Part shown: positions 26,001 to 33,612 of the stretch, piece by piece
How the letters are laid out: each line of letters starts with the position of its first letter
Numbering within the stretch: position 1 is the stretch's first letter
Assembly (NCBI GenBank): GCA_023433445.1
Contig: JAEZCS010000228.1
Span: forward strand, 1 to 46,820
DNA from: Pseudomonadota bacterium
GTDB lineage: Bacteria; Pseudomonadota; Alphaproteobacteria; Sphingomonadales; Sphingomonadaceae
Length of the DNA stretch: 46,820 nt
Direction: 5' to 3'
Notes under the pieces: model-generated
What the model was told of the DNA's origin: nothing
Database searches by the model: none
What the model saw: the letters and a program-made list of their open reading frames with translations, nothing else
Program-made: the position numbers and the translations under genes

Positions 26001-27230
26001 CTGACTGGCGTGGAGATCGTCGACATATCCGGACCTGTGAGCGTGTCCGCCGATGCCCGCGGCACGTTGGGTAATCCGGTCATCTCTGGCGCGCTCGCAA
26101 CGGATAATGCAGCGATCACCAGCGCTGTCACCGGCATGCGGCTGCACAATGTGCAGGCGCGGGGAAGATTTTCTGGCGCGCAACTGGTCATGTCCAGCTT
26201 TACCGCTAGCGCCAAAAATGGCGGCGTCGTGACGGGGACGGGAAGCTTCACCTTCGCCGGGATTGCCGGGGTCGGCATGGATTTGCGTCTACAGGCGGAA
26301 AATGCGGCGCTCCTCGATCGGGATGACATAGCCGCTACGGTCACTGGCCCGATCACCCTGCGTTCCGATGGCGTCAACGGCACCGTCGGTGGCGACCTCC
26401 TGCTCGATCGCAGCCGCTTCACGCTGGGCCGGGCGTCGGCCATTGCTCAGATCCCTGAGCTGCAAGTGACGGAGGTCAATCGGAACGGGGAAGAAGTCGA
26501 ACGTCCTCGCACAAACCGGCCATGGGCTCTGGCGGTAAAGGCCCGCGCGCGAAATCGACTGACGGTCACCGGGCTGGGGCTCGACAGCGAATGGCGCGCC
26601 AACCTCGACATCAAGGGCACCGTCATCAGCCCGGCCATCTCTGGTAGGGCAGAGCTGGTCAGGGGTGGCTACACCTTTGCCGGACGCCGTTTCGAACTGC
26701 GGGAGGGCAAGATCCAGTTCGATGGCCGAACACCCACCAATCCTACACTGGATATCGATGCCGAGGCGGACGTCAGCGACCTCAAGGCGATGATCCATGT
26801 AGGTGGAACCGGCCTGAAGCCCGACATAAGTTTCAACAGCATCCCCGCCTTGCCGCAGGACGAACTGCTTTCCCGCATCCTGTTTGGCACTTCGATCACC
26901 AATCTTTCCGCGCCGGAGGCATTACAGCTCGCATCGGCGGTGGGATCCTTGCAGGGTGAAGGTGGACTTGATCCGATCAACGCGGTGCGCAAGGCCGCTG
27001 GGCTGGATCGCCTGAGGATCATCGCGGCCGATCCCACACAGGGGCAAGGGACGTCCTTGGCGGCGGGCAAGTATCTGACGCGTAAGACTTATGTGGAACT
27101 GATCACTGACGGCCAAGGCTATTCCGCGACACGTATAGAATATCAGGTGACACGTTGGCTTTCCTTGCTGGCGGCGATCTCCACGCTTGGTCGTGAGAGC
27201 GCGAATGTGCGCATTTCGAAAGATTATTGA
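23055..27230 (+). CDS. tamB: Translocation/assembly module inner-membrane protein TamB (DUF490)
   Basis: A 1391-residue AsmA-like bridge protein. The N-terminal anchor is WIAGLLALLVVVSAAALVWLDTVAG, followed by the typical LRIRVDRIDGSIYRRAVLHGVTLAD. A very long beta-rich taco-like body fills the middle, with repeated strands of the form GxLRIRGKGS. The C-terminal DUF490 domain has RGGYTFAGRRFELREGKIQFDGRTPTNPTLDIDAEA, PQDELLSRILFGTSITNLSAPEALQLA and YQVTRWLSLLAAISTLGRES. The ATG overlaps the tamA stop (TGATG), so the two are translationally coupled. Confidence 0.93.
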   Translation: MAEGDLPQPPRRHRAWDGRWQRWIAGLLALLVVVSAAALVWLDTVAGHRFLVTRIDRISPPSGLRIRVDRIDGSIYRRAVLHGVTLADSKGAFLTAPRVELDWWPLAWLSNRLDIDRLNIPAATLHKLPRLNPARQKGPILPSFDIRLMQFSVGRLTIDDSISGKVQQATISGDADIRGRRAVIDLSARVQGQEDAINLALDSRPDDDRFDLDVTVNAPSGGVLANIAGLRQDGNLRIRGKGSWTRWDGRLAGTLDGDPAIDLMLAARSGTYAATGSIEASALADGGLVQRLSAPRLSVKARGSLTNRIIDGSLSLRSEAVQLIADGALDLRNSAFDNLLIDVSLTRPQALLKSMGGRDVTARVRLDGPFAGFGYEYLLKARQLAFDRTVISDVRAEGKGRKAANAPLLIPVHLRARRLDGQGELVEGIVRNFVLDGVLQIKDQQLITNPMPIRSDKLNGKLVMLADLKTGRYDVGLDGQISGLAIRGLGIVDLTSKLRAVPGKNGDFGLSGTAVARMRRLDNSFLRSLGGGLPVMQTGLSLGPDKRLMFTDLHLEAPLLSLSADGYRRPDQSFHFEGSGTHRQYGPLRLTLDGKIEQPTIDLLLDRPLDALGVAGMRAHLVPDSAGYQFTAQGGSTLGPFTGTGQILLPPGGQAVVRVVKLAVSGVTASGDLRPVTGGLEGQLNVAGPVKGSIAFAPINAVQQLVLKLDATDASFEGPTAIAVRRGKLDATVLLDPSGTSINAVVQARGLRVGGVLVGRMVANADLRGGYGAVKASLSGQRGRLFDLQGEAQVEPDRIRVAARGTIDKRPIRLTRSALLTRSADGWRLAPVTVSYAGGSLQLGGELSGQTTRIEGRAQKLPLSLLDIAYDNLGLGGTATGSLTYVHSRGGVPSGKADLRVRGLSRSGLSLSSRPVDAGINAVLMPDRLAARMLFAADGQTIGRAQVLLTPLGTQGSLVDRLNSAPLFGQLRLRGAADTLWRLTGVEIVDISGPVSVSADARGTLGNPVISGALATDNAAITSAVTGMRLHNVQARGRFSGAQLVMSSFTASAKNGGVVTGTGSFTFAGIAGVGMDLRLQAENAALLDRDDIAATVTGPITLRSDGVNGTVGGDLLLDRSRFTLGRASAIAQIPELQVTEVNRNGEEVERPRTNRPWALAVKARARNRLTVTGLGLDSEWRANLDIKGTVISPAISGRAELVRGGYTFAGRRFELREGKIQFDGRTPTNPTLDIDAEADVSDLKAMIHVGGTGLKPDISFNSIPALPQDELLSRILFGTSITNLSAPEALQLASAVGSLQGEGGLDPINAVRKAAGLDRLRIIAADPTQGQGTSLAAGKYLTRKTYVELITDGQGYSATRIEYQVTRWLSLLAAISTLGRESANVRISKDY

Positions 27231-27282
27231 GCAGACTTGCGCCGATTTACGTGGCCAAAATGCCACATTTTCAGTCGTTTAT

Positions 27283-27303
27283 CTTAGGTTCATGAAACCT
27301 AAG
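27283..27303 (+). promoter_or_regulatory. 8-bp hairpin upstream of the outer-membrane protein gene
   Basis: CTTAGGTT and AACCTAAG with a 5-nt loop. It lies 49 nt before the start of the next gene and 53 bp after tamB. It may be part of the 5' leader or an operator of dyad symmetry. No T-run follows. Confidence 0.4.
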
Positions 27304-27328
27304 TCCGGCGTCGCGACTTCCACCACTT

Positions 27329-27345
27329 CCTCCTGAAGGAGGTGA
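27329..27345 (+). promoter_or_regulatory. Ribosome-binding site inside a small hairpin
   Basis: CCTCC-TGAA-GGAGG, where the right arm and following TGA are a near-perfect Shine-Dalgarno (AAGGAGGTGA). The spacing from GGAGG to the ATG at 27352 is 9 nt, which supports that start over 27364. The anti-Shine-Dalgarno arm sits just upstream, so the site could be masked in the mRNA. Confidence 0.5.
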
Positions 27346-27351
27346 GTGACA

Positions 27352-28017
27352 ATGGAGTACCCTATGCGGAAAATAATGGTCGCAACCTTGCTGGCTGGAT
27401 CGGCCGTAGCCGCTCCCGCCCTGGCCCAGGATGCTGGAGCCACTTTCACCGGCCCTCGGGTCGAAGCGATTCTAGGCTATGACCATACCGGTGCTGGCAG
27501 CAGCGTGGACAACGACAATGGAGAAGATGACCAGTCGATCGATGGCCTGCTCTATGGCGTCGGCGCGGGCTATGACATCAACCTGGGCAGCGCTGTCATA
27601 GGTGTTGAAGGCGAATTCACTGATTCTACTTCCAAGAGCAGCCGGAACCCGTTCACTGACCAGTTCGGCTTTGGCCGGGTCAGCCAGGGGCGTGACCTCT
27701 ACATCGGTGCACGCGCGGGTATTCTCGCCAGCCCCGATACGCTCGTTTATGTGAAGGGTGGTTACACCAACACCAAGTTGAACGTGCTTGCGGGTGACAC
27801 CAATCAGTCCACCGACACGGCCTTCAAGCTGGACGGCTGGCGGGTCGGCGGCGGCGTTGAGCGCGCGTTCAACCAGAATATGTTCGGTAAGCTGGAGTAT
27901 CGCTACTCGAAATATGACAGCGCCCATATCGACTTCGTCAACGGCGCAACCAGCAGCGAGTTCGATATCGACACTGACCGTCATCAGGTCGTAGCCAGTG
28001 TAGGCTGGCGTTTCTGA
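27352..28017 (+). CDS. Small outer-membrane beta-barrel porin-family protein
   Basis: A 221-residue exported protein. Signal peptide: MRKIMVATLLAGSAVAAPALAQ, cut near AQ-DAG. The rest has alternating strands of an 8-stranded OmpA/OmpW/Omp25-type barrel: YGVGAGYDINLGSAVIGVEGEF, LYIGARAGILASPDTLVYVKGGYTN, WRVGGGVERAFNQNMFGKLEYRYSKY, ending HQVVASVGWRF with the terminal phenylalanine for BAM recognition. The LEYRYSKY sequence is usual for alphaproteobacterial Omp25-like proteins. Its strong ribosome-binding site suggests high expression. Function is structural or unknown. Confidence 0.85.
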   Translation: MEYPMRKIMVATLLAGSAVAAPALAQDAGATFTGPRVEAILGYDHTGAGSSVDNDNGEDDQSIDGLLYGVGAGYDINLGSAVIGVEGEFTDSTSKSSRNPFTDQFGFGRVSQGRDLYIGARAGILASPDTLVYVKGGYTNTKLNVLAGDTNQSTDTAFKLDGWRVGGGVERAFNQNMFGKLEYRYSKYDSAHIDFVNGATSSEFDIDTDRHQVVASVGWRF

Positions 28018-28019
28018 CG

Positions 28020-28054
28020 GATGGGGAGGGCCGGTGCTGACCGGTCCTCCCATC
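28020..28054. terminator. Bidirectional hairpin between the porin-family gene and pyrF
   Basis: GATGGG(G)AGGGCCGGT pairs with ACCGGTCCTCCCATC around a GCTG loop, with one bulged G and one G-T pair. It starts 3 nt after the stop of the outer-membrane protein gene and 11 nt before the pyrF stop. No T-run, so termination is inferred from its place between convergent genes. Confidence 0.55.
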
Positions 28055-28064
28055 TCACGATATC

Positions 28065-28739
28065 CTACAAAGTCGCTTCAATCTCACGTGCAGCCTGGTC
28101 GGGATTTTCCGCCAGGCTTATGGGCCTTCCCACAACAAGGATCGATGCGCCGCGATCCAGCGCTTCTCGCGGCGTCACGGCGCGCTTCTGGTCGCCCATG
28201 GCGCCGCCCTGCGGGCGCACGCCTGGCACCACGAAAAAGCCGTCGGCCCATGCCTTTTTGGCCAGCGCGACTTCTTCACCCGAACAGACGATGCCGTCCA
28301 ACCCGGCACTTCGAGCAAGATCAGCGAGCCGCGCCACCTGATCTTCTGCCTCGCCGCCGACCCCGATATCCACCAGATCGCTATTGTCCAGGCTAGTGAG
28401 GACGGTGACAGCCACCACCTTCGTATTGATGCCAGCCGCCGCCTTCGCGTCCTCCAGCATCGCGCGTCCTCCTGCCGCATGCACGGTCAGGATGGCTGGC
28501 TCCAGGCCATTGAGCGCCTGCACGGCCTTTGCCACCGTGTTCGGAATGTCATGAAGCTTGAGGTCGAGGAAGATCGGAAGGTCGAACTTCATCATCTCCC
28601 GCACGCCATGATGCCCGTGCGCGCAGAAGAATTCGAGCCCCAGCTTCAACCCGCCTACATGCCCGCGTACGCGCCCGGCCAGGTCCTGGGCTTTGCTGAG
28701 GTCGGGCGTATCGATCGCGACGTAGATAGGGCTGCTCAT
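28065..28739 (-). CDS. pyrF: Orotidine-5'-phosphate decarboxylase
   Basis: A 224-residue OMP decarboxylase, the last step of UMP synthesis. The opening strand is IYVAIDTPDLSKA, followed by LKLGLEFFCAHGHHGV and the signature FLDLKLHDIPNTVAKAV with the catalytic K/D set. GIVCSGEEV and PGVRPQGGAMGDQKR near the C-terminus bind the phosphate. Its ATG overlaps the stop of the LapA-domain gene by 4 bp. Confidence 0.96.
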   Translation of the reverse strand: MSSPIYVAIDTPDLSKAQDLAGRVRGHVGGLKLGLEFFCAHGHHGVREMMKFDLPIFLDLKLHDIPNTVAKAVQALNGLEPAILTVHAAGGRAMLEDAKAAAGINTKVVAVTVLTSLDNSDLVDIGVGGEAEDQVARLADLARSAGLDGIVCSGEEVALAKKAWADGFFVVPGVRPQGGAMGDQKRAVTPREALDRGASILVVGRPISLAENPDQAAREIEATL

Positions 28740-29071
28740 GCTGTTCCTGTAACAGGGTGGGAAGGTGAAGTGGTCGGAAGCGGTTCAACGGAGTCCACGG
28801 GCAGGGAAGCGGGCGCTGCCGTCGCGGTTGCCGCGACGAGGGCACGCTCGGTATTTTCCAGCTTCCGCTTCATCCGCCAACGCGTTGTACGGGCCACGAT
28901 CCAGAAGGGGAGAACCCCCGCCAGGAACGCGATCAGAATGGGAAACCAGATGCGCGTCTCCCACACGATGTCGCCCCAGATCTTGATTTCGGTGGGCCGA
29001 TTGTTCGCTTTGCAAAAGAGAGCAATCGCGACGGCCAAGACAACCCAGAAGGCAGTCCGTAGGAATTGCAT
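28736..29071 (-). CDS. LapA-domain (DUF1049) inner-membrane protein
   Basis: A 111-residue protein with two transmembrane helices (TAFWVVLAVAIALFC and FPILIAFLAGVLPFWIVART), the layout of lipopolysaccharide assembly protein A domain proteins. The basic stretch RWRMKRKLENTERAL follows the second helix. The tail is Pro/Ser/Thr-rich. It is directly coupled to pyrF by a 4-bp overlap, an arrangement also known from other proteobacteria where a lapA-like gene precedes pyrF. A direct role in LPS assembly here is not shown. Confidence 0.8.
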   Translation of the reverse strand: MQFLRTAFWVVLAVAIALFCKANNRPTEIKIWGDIVWETRIWFPILIAFLAGVLPFWIVARTTRWRMKRKLENTERALVAATATAAPASLPVDSVEPLPTTSPSHPVTGTA

Positions 29072-29184
29072 TCGGCATGTCCTTTAGCTGCTGATGGGAC
29101 AGCTTAGGCCATTTCGACGCAGTTCGGAAGCGCCTCGTCGGATTTACTGGTTCCTGGCGCTTGCAACAGGCGCTCGCCAATCCC

Positions 29185-29210
29185 GGAACCCTTGTGCCCA
29201 CCTGCGCATT
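29185..29210 (+). promoter_or_regulatory. Possible EcfG-type (general stress) promoter of ku-ligD
   Basis: GGAAC at 29185-29189 and CATT at 29207-29210, 17 nt apart. The known alphaproteobacterial EcfG consensus is GGAAC-N16/17-CGTT, so there is one mismatch. It lies 28 nt before the ku start codon, a suitable distance. A weak, unsupported candidate. Confidence 0.3.
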
Positions 29211-29237
29211 TTTCTCGACGGCAAGGAGGTCGAGATC

Positions 29238-30116
29238 ATGGCGGCGCGAGCATATTGGCAAGGGCAGATCAGGCTGGCTCTTGTTTCCATACCTGTGGAA
29301 ATCTACGCCGCCACCAAGTCTGGCGCCCAGATTGCGTTTCATCAGATTCATGAGCCCAGCGGAAAGCGGGTTCGATATGAAAAGACCGTGCCGGGCCTCG
29401 GTCCGGTGAAGCCTGAGGACATCGTCAAAGGCTTTGAGGTCAGCAAGGGCGACTATGTCCTGCTCCAGCCCGATGAGATCGAAGCGGTGAAGCTGGAAAG
29501 CAAGAAGACGCTTGAGCTGACCCAGTTTGTCGATGCCGACGAAATCGACGTTCTTTATTATGAACGGCCCTATTATGTCGTGCCCGCCGACGATCTTGCA
29601 GAGGAAGCCTTCGTCGTCCTGCGAGAGGCTTTGCGACGGGCGCGGAAGGTCGGGCTCGGCCAGCTCGCTATGCGTGGACGGGAATATATTGTCTCGTTGA
29701 AGCCCTGCGGTCGCGGAATGGTGCTCGAGACGCTTCGATATGCGGATGAAGTGAACAAAGCCCAATCCTATTTCCGTGAGATCGACGATGTGAAGCCGGA
29801 CCCGGAACTGCTCGACCTGGCCGAGGCGCTCATTGAAAAGAAGACCGCGCCGTTCAAGCCGGACAGCTTTCACGACCGCTATGTGGATGCGCTCGAACGG
29901 CTTATCGACAAGAAGAAAAAGGCCAAGGGGCGCCGCATCATCGAGGATGAGGGTGAAGCGCCTGCCAAGCGTGGCGGCAATGTGATCGACCTGATGGCCG
30001 CGCTCAAGAAGTCGGTCGACAGCGGCGCTAAAAAGGCAGCAGCCAAGCCTGCGGCGAAGAAACCGGCCGCCCGGCGGAGCACCGCTACCAAGGCTCCTGC
30101 GCGCAAGCGAGCCTGA
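29238..30116 (+). CDS. ku: Non-homologous end-joining protein Ku
   Basis: A 292-residue bacterial Ku that forms a homodimeric ring on DNA ends and recruits LigD. The core begins AYWQGQIRLALVSIPVEIYAAT (usually WKGxIxFGLVxIPVxLY), followed by FHQIHEPSGKRVRYEK, TIDLTQFV-like ELTQFVDADEID, and a YYVVPAD segment. The C-terminal 40 residues are Lys/Ala-rich (KKAAAKPAAKKPAARR), the extended tail that helps DNA binding and LigD contact. AAGGAGG lies 8 nt before the ATG at 29238. It is three bases upstream of ligD. Confidence 0.96.
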   Translation: MAARAYWQGQIRLALVSIPVEIYAATKSGAQIAFHQIHEPSGKRVRYEKTVPGLGPVKPEDIVKGFEVSKGDYVLLQPDEIEAVKLESKKTLELTQFVDADEIDVLYYERPYYVVPADDLAEEAFVVLREALRRARKVGLGQLAMRGREYIVSLKPCGRGMVLETLRYADEVNKAQSYFREIDDVKPDPELLDLAEALIEKKTAPFKPDSFHDRYVDALERLIDKKKKAKGRRIIEDEGEAPAKRGGNVIDLMAALKKSVDSGAKKAAAKPAAKKPAARRSTATKAPARKRA

Positions 30117-30119
30117 TAT

Positions 30120-32615
30120 ATGGCCGAAGCCGATCCCCTGAAGGAATATAATCGCAAGCGCGACTTCACCAGGACACAAGAGCCTGCCGGAAAGCGGGAG
30201 CGCAAGAGCGGGAACAGCTTCATCGTCCAGAAGCATGACGCGACCCGCCTACATTATGATTTCCGGTTGGAAGTCGATGGCGTTCTGAAAAGCTGGGCCG
30301 TCACGCGCGGTCCCAGCCTTGATCCTGCCGACAAGCGCCTCGCCGTCCGCACGGAAGATCATCCACTGTCCTACGCCAGCTTTGAAGGCACCATTCCAAA
30401 GGGTGAATATGGCGGCGGCACCGTGATGTTGTGGGATGAAGGCACATGGGAGCCAGTGCCCGGCAAGAGCGCGAAGGACCTGGCGAAAGGCCATCTCCAC
30501 TTCGTTCTGCACGGCCAGCGGATGAAGGGCGAGTGGCTGCTGATCCGCCTGAAGCCACGGCCCGGTGAAGGGAAGCGAGAGAATTGGCTGCTGCGCAAGA
30601 TCGATGACGCTTATGCTGGCCCTGCCGAGGATCTCGTGGGACGGGAACTGACCAGCGTCAAAAGCGGCAGGACCATGAGTGAAATCGCTGCCAATGCGCC
30701 TGCGATCTCGCTCAAGGGGAAGCGCGGCAAGGCCTTCGACGCCGCGATGGACGAAGCGGAGAGGGCAACCCCGCCGCGTCCTGCGCGAAAGCGCGGCAAG
30801 TCGGGAAAGCCACCTCCATTTCAGGCGCCGCAGCTGGCGACGCTGGTGGATGCTGTTCCCACCGGCAGCAACTGGCTGCATGAAATCAAATATGACGGTT
30901 ACCGCAGCCTCGTCAGTGTGGCGGGAAGCCGCGTGCAGGTTTTCACGCGATCCGGCCTCGATTGGACTGATCGCTTCGCATCCTTGGCGGAGGAGTTTGG
31001 GGCTATGAACCTGCCTCCAATGCTGATCGATGGAGAAATCGTGGCGCTTGGGCCTGATGGGAATCCCGATTTTTCGACATTGCAGCAGGTACTGAAGGGC
31101 GAAAATAAGGGCGCGCTTCATCTCTTCGCCTTCGACCTCCTCTCCCTTGATGGTGAAGATCTGACCTGGCAACCGAACATTGCCCGAAAGGAGAAGCTCG
31201 CAGCCTTGCTTGGACAGGGTAGCGCCCATGTGCATCTGTCTGATCATATCGTCGGCGCTGGTGAAAAGCTGTTCCAAACGATGTGCGGGGCGGGGCAGGA
31301 GGGAATAATTTCCAAGCGCGCTGACGCTCCCTATCGCGGTGCACGGACAAAGAATTGGTTGAAGGTCAAATGCACCCGCCGCCAGGAATTCGTCATTGTA
31401 GGGTGGACGCCAAGCTCCGCCAGCGGCCGTTCGATTCGTAATGTCCTGCTTGCCCAGAATGAAGATCAGCGCCTTGTCTACGCCGGCAAGGTCGGCACCG
31501 GGTTCAATGCGCAAAACAGCGAGCAGCTTCTCAGCCAGCTGAAGGCGCGGACCCGAAAATCCGCCCCCTTGGAGGTTCCGCGCAGCGAGACGCGAGGGGC
31601 TCAGTGGGTACGTCCTGATCTGGTCGCAGAGATCGCCTTTGCCGAGTTCACTAGCGACAATGTCGTGCGTCACGGAAGTTTCCTTGGCCTTCGTGAGGAC
31701 AAGAAGGCGAAGGAAGTCGCTCGGGAGAAGGTGATGGCTGTGCCCGAAAAGGAAAGCGACGTGCATGTCTCAAATCGCGACCGGCTGATCTTCCCCGAAG
31801 CCAAGGTCACCAAAGGGCAGCTCGCCGACTATTATGATGCGGCCGGAGCGATCATGCTGCCATGGATCGCGCACCGGCCGATCAGCCTTGTCCGTTGTCC
31901 GCAAGGCCGAGCGAAGAAATGCTTTTTCCAGAAACATGACAGCGGCAGCTTTGGCGATCATGTGAAGCATGTCCCAATTCGCGAAAAGGATGGGGACGAG
32001 CAGGACTATCTCTATGTGGATGACATAGACGGGCTGGTCGCCTGCGTTCAAATGGGCACGATCGAGTTTCATGGCTGGGGATCGCGGGTCGAGGATGTCG
32101 AAAAGCCTGATCGCCTGATCTTCGACCTCGATCCCGACGAAGGCCTGGATTTCGGGGATGTGAAAAAGGCCGCACGGGATATCCGCCGCATACTTGAAGA
32201 TATTGGCCTCACAAGCTTTGCCATGTTGTCCGGCGGCAAGGGGGTGCATGTGGTAGTTCCGCTCACGCCAGAAGCCGAATGGCCCAAGGTCAAGGACTTC
32301 GCCGACCGCTTTTCACGCGCGCTTGCTTCTGCCGAACCCGAACGCTTCACCGCCACCATGAGCAAGGCCAAGCGCAAGGGAAGGATCTTCATCGACTGGC
32401 TGCGTAACCAGCGCGGCGCAACGGCGGTGCTTCCCTATGTGGTGCGAGCACGGGAGAATGCCCCGGTAGCGGCACCAGTCACTTGGGATGAGCTGGAAGG
32501 CATCGACCGCGCTGGAGCTTACACGATCGCGGACGTCGATGAGCTTCTGGCCCGAGCCGGTTCACGGGAATTGCGTGGTTGGGGCGAAGCGCGCCAGACT
32601 CTGCCAGACTTTTGA
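30120..32615 (+). CDS. ligD: ATP-dependent DNA ligase D (PE-LIG-POL)
   Basis: An 831-residue three-domain NHEJ enzyme. Order: phosphoesterase, ligase, polymerase, as in Pseudomonas LigD. The 3'-phosphoesterase (about 1-160) shows H45, D47 and H81 in LHYDFRLE and TEDHPLSYASFEG. The ligase (about 210-520) has catalytic K257 in EIKYDGYR and motif IV-like EGIISKRADAPYRGAR. The polymerase/primase (about 545-831) has the DxD pair D669/D671 in LIFDLDPDEGLDFGD and GGKGVHVVVPL. Together with Ku it can repair double-strand breaks without a template. Confidence 0.97.
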   Translation: MAEADPLKEYNRKRDFTRTQEPAGKRERKSGNSFIVQKHDATRLHYDFRLEVDGVLKSWAVTRGPSLDPADKRLAVRTEDHPLSYASFEGTIPKGEYGGGTVMLWDEGTWEPVPGKSAKDLAKGHLHFVLHGQRMKGEWLLIRLKPRPGEGKRENWLLRKIDDAYAGPAEDLVGRELTSVKSGRTMSEIAANAPAISLKGKRGKAFDAAMDEAERATPPRPARKRGKSGKPPPFQAPQLATLVDAVPTGSNWLHEIKYDGYRSLVSVAGSRVQVFTRSGLDWTDRFASLAEEFGAMNLPPMLIDGEIVALGPDGNPDFSTLQQVLKGENKGALHLFAFDLLSLDGEDLTWQPNIARKEKLAALLGQGSAHVHLSDHIVGAGEKLFQTMCGAGQEGIISKRADAPYRGARTKNWLKVKCTRRQEFVIVGWTPSSASGRSIRNVLLAQNEDQRLVYAGKVGTGFNAQNSEQLLSQLKARTRKSAPLEVPRSETRGAQWVRPDLVAEIAFAEFTSDNVVRHGSFLGLREDKKAKEVAREKVMAVPEKESDVHVSNRDRLIFPEAKVTKGQLADYYDAAGAIMLPWIAHRPISLVRCPQGRAKKCFFQKHDSGSFGDHVKHVPIREKDGDEQDYLYVDDIDGLVACVQMGTIEFHGWGSRVEDVEKPDRLIFDLDPDEGLDFGDVKKAARDIRRILEDIGLTSFAMLSGGKGVHVVVPLTPEAEWPKVKDFADRFSRALASAEPERFTATMSKAKRKGRIFIDWLRNQRGATAVLPYVVRARENAPVAAPVTWDELEGIDRAGAYTIADVDELLARAGSRELRGWGEARQTLPDF

Positions 32616-32675
32616 AGCGGATATCTCACCGGCATCTTTTCTCTGCGGCAGCCTTGCTGCATAAGCCGATTCACC

Positions 32676-32861
32676 ATGACACAACCCGACAAAGACGCGC
32701 CGAAAGGCGAAGCTTCCGAACAGGCGACTGACACCAAGCCGGATCTGGCATCTGCTGCGCGGAAGACCGCGGGCAGGGGCGTATGGATGGGCACGGCGGT
32801 AGGCATTGGATCGGCCGCAATCGTGGCAGCGCTTCTATACGCGAACAAGAAACGCGGCTGA
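32676..32861 (+). CDS. Small single-pass membrane protein downstream of ligD
   Basis: A 61-residue protein: a hydrophilic, acidic N-terminal 30 residues, then GVWMGTAVGIGSAAIVAALLYANKKRG, one transmembrane helix with a basic end. No named family. It lies 60 bp after ligD on the same strand and may be on the same transcript. Confidence 0.6.
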   Translation: MTQPDKDAPKGEASEQATDTKPDLASAARKTAGRGVWMGTAVGIGSAAIVAALLYANKKRG

Positions 32862-32876
32862 CAAGCTCAGGTCGTG

Positions 32877-32912
32877 AAAAAAGAGGCGGCATGGCCTTCG
32901 CTCCATGCCGCC
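32877..32912 (-). terminator. Intrinsic terminator of the EF-hand protein gene
   Basis: A 10-bp perfect stem GGCGGCATGG / CCATGCCGCC with an 8-nt loop; on the minus strand it runs into TCTTTTTT. It lies 58 bp past the stop of the EF-hand gene and can also stop rightward transcripts weakly. Confidence 0.8.
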
Positions 32913-32970
32913 CCATGTTGCGACCCTTTTGGGTTGGGGTTTTACAATCTGTACTGATGCGTCGTCGTTA

Positions 32971-33348
32971 TCATGCGGCCCCGCGGCTCAAGTAAGAAAT
33001 TAGCTCAAGCTTGCTCACGGTGCCGCTCTTGTCAGTATCAGCAGTCTTGAAGGCGCCGTCGGTCCACGTCGCGATATCAGCGGCCGCGAGTTTTTGGCCG
33101 CTACTCTTCATCTCCTGATTCTTGAGCGCCACCATCCAACGCGAGAATTCGGCTTTGTCGAGCTGCCCATCTCCGTTGGTGTCATAGGCTGGAAACTCGC
33201 TATCGACGATCGACGCCACTGTATCTGGCGGTGTCTGGCTGGGTTCGGGCGAGTTCATCTGCGCGCCTAGGGGGCCGTCGGCGGAAGTCTGCCCAACCGC
33301 CGGAACGGCAGCAGACAGGACAGCGGCAGTAATAAGGGCGCGTAACAT
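32971..33348 (-). CDS. Exported EF-hand calcium-binding protein
   Basis: A 125-residue periplasmic protein. Signal peptide MLRALITAAVLSAAVPAVGQ. Two EF-hand loops are clear: DTNGDGQLDKAEF and DTDKSGTVSKLEL, each with Asp/Asn at the calcium-coordinating places and a Glu at position 12. The second loop is close to the C-terminus. GGAGGG precedes the ATG at 33348; the longer frame to 33393 would lose the signal peptide. Function likely calcium binding or signalling, unspecified. Confidence 0.85.
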   Translation of the reverse strand: MLRALITAAVLSAAVPAVGQTSADGPLGAQMNSPEPSQTPPDTVASIVDSEFPAYDTNGDGQLDKAEFSRWMVALKNQEMKSSGQKLAAADIATWTDGAFKTADTDKSGTVSKLELISYLSRGAA

Positions 33349-33612
33349 GATCTTTTCCCTCCGCGTCGATGAACACCATCTCGATAGCTTCATGGGCAGA
33401 ATACATGAAAGACTATCGCGTTTCCTGAATGATTGTTCAGCATCAACATCTTAGCCTGCAAACGGGCTCATCTGGTCTTCAAATACTGCCATAATCAGGG
33501 TGAAAAGCGGCGAAGACCCGCGAGGGGCACTCGAAAGAAGCGCGATTTGCCCTTGCAGGGCTCGCCTGCTAGGCGGCGCGCGATCTTTCACCAGCAAATC
33601 AGGATTCGTTCG

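Noticed and set aside
30249..31766. 505-codon minus-strand frame
   Set aside because: Lies opposite the ligase and phosphoesterase domains of ligD; no recognisable domain.
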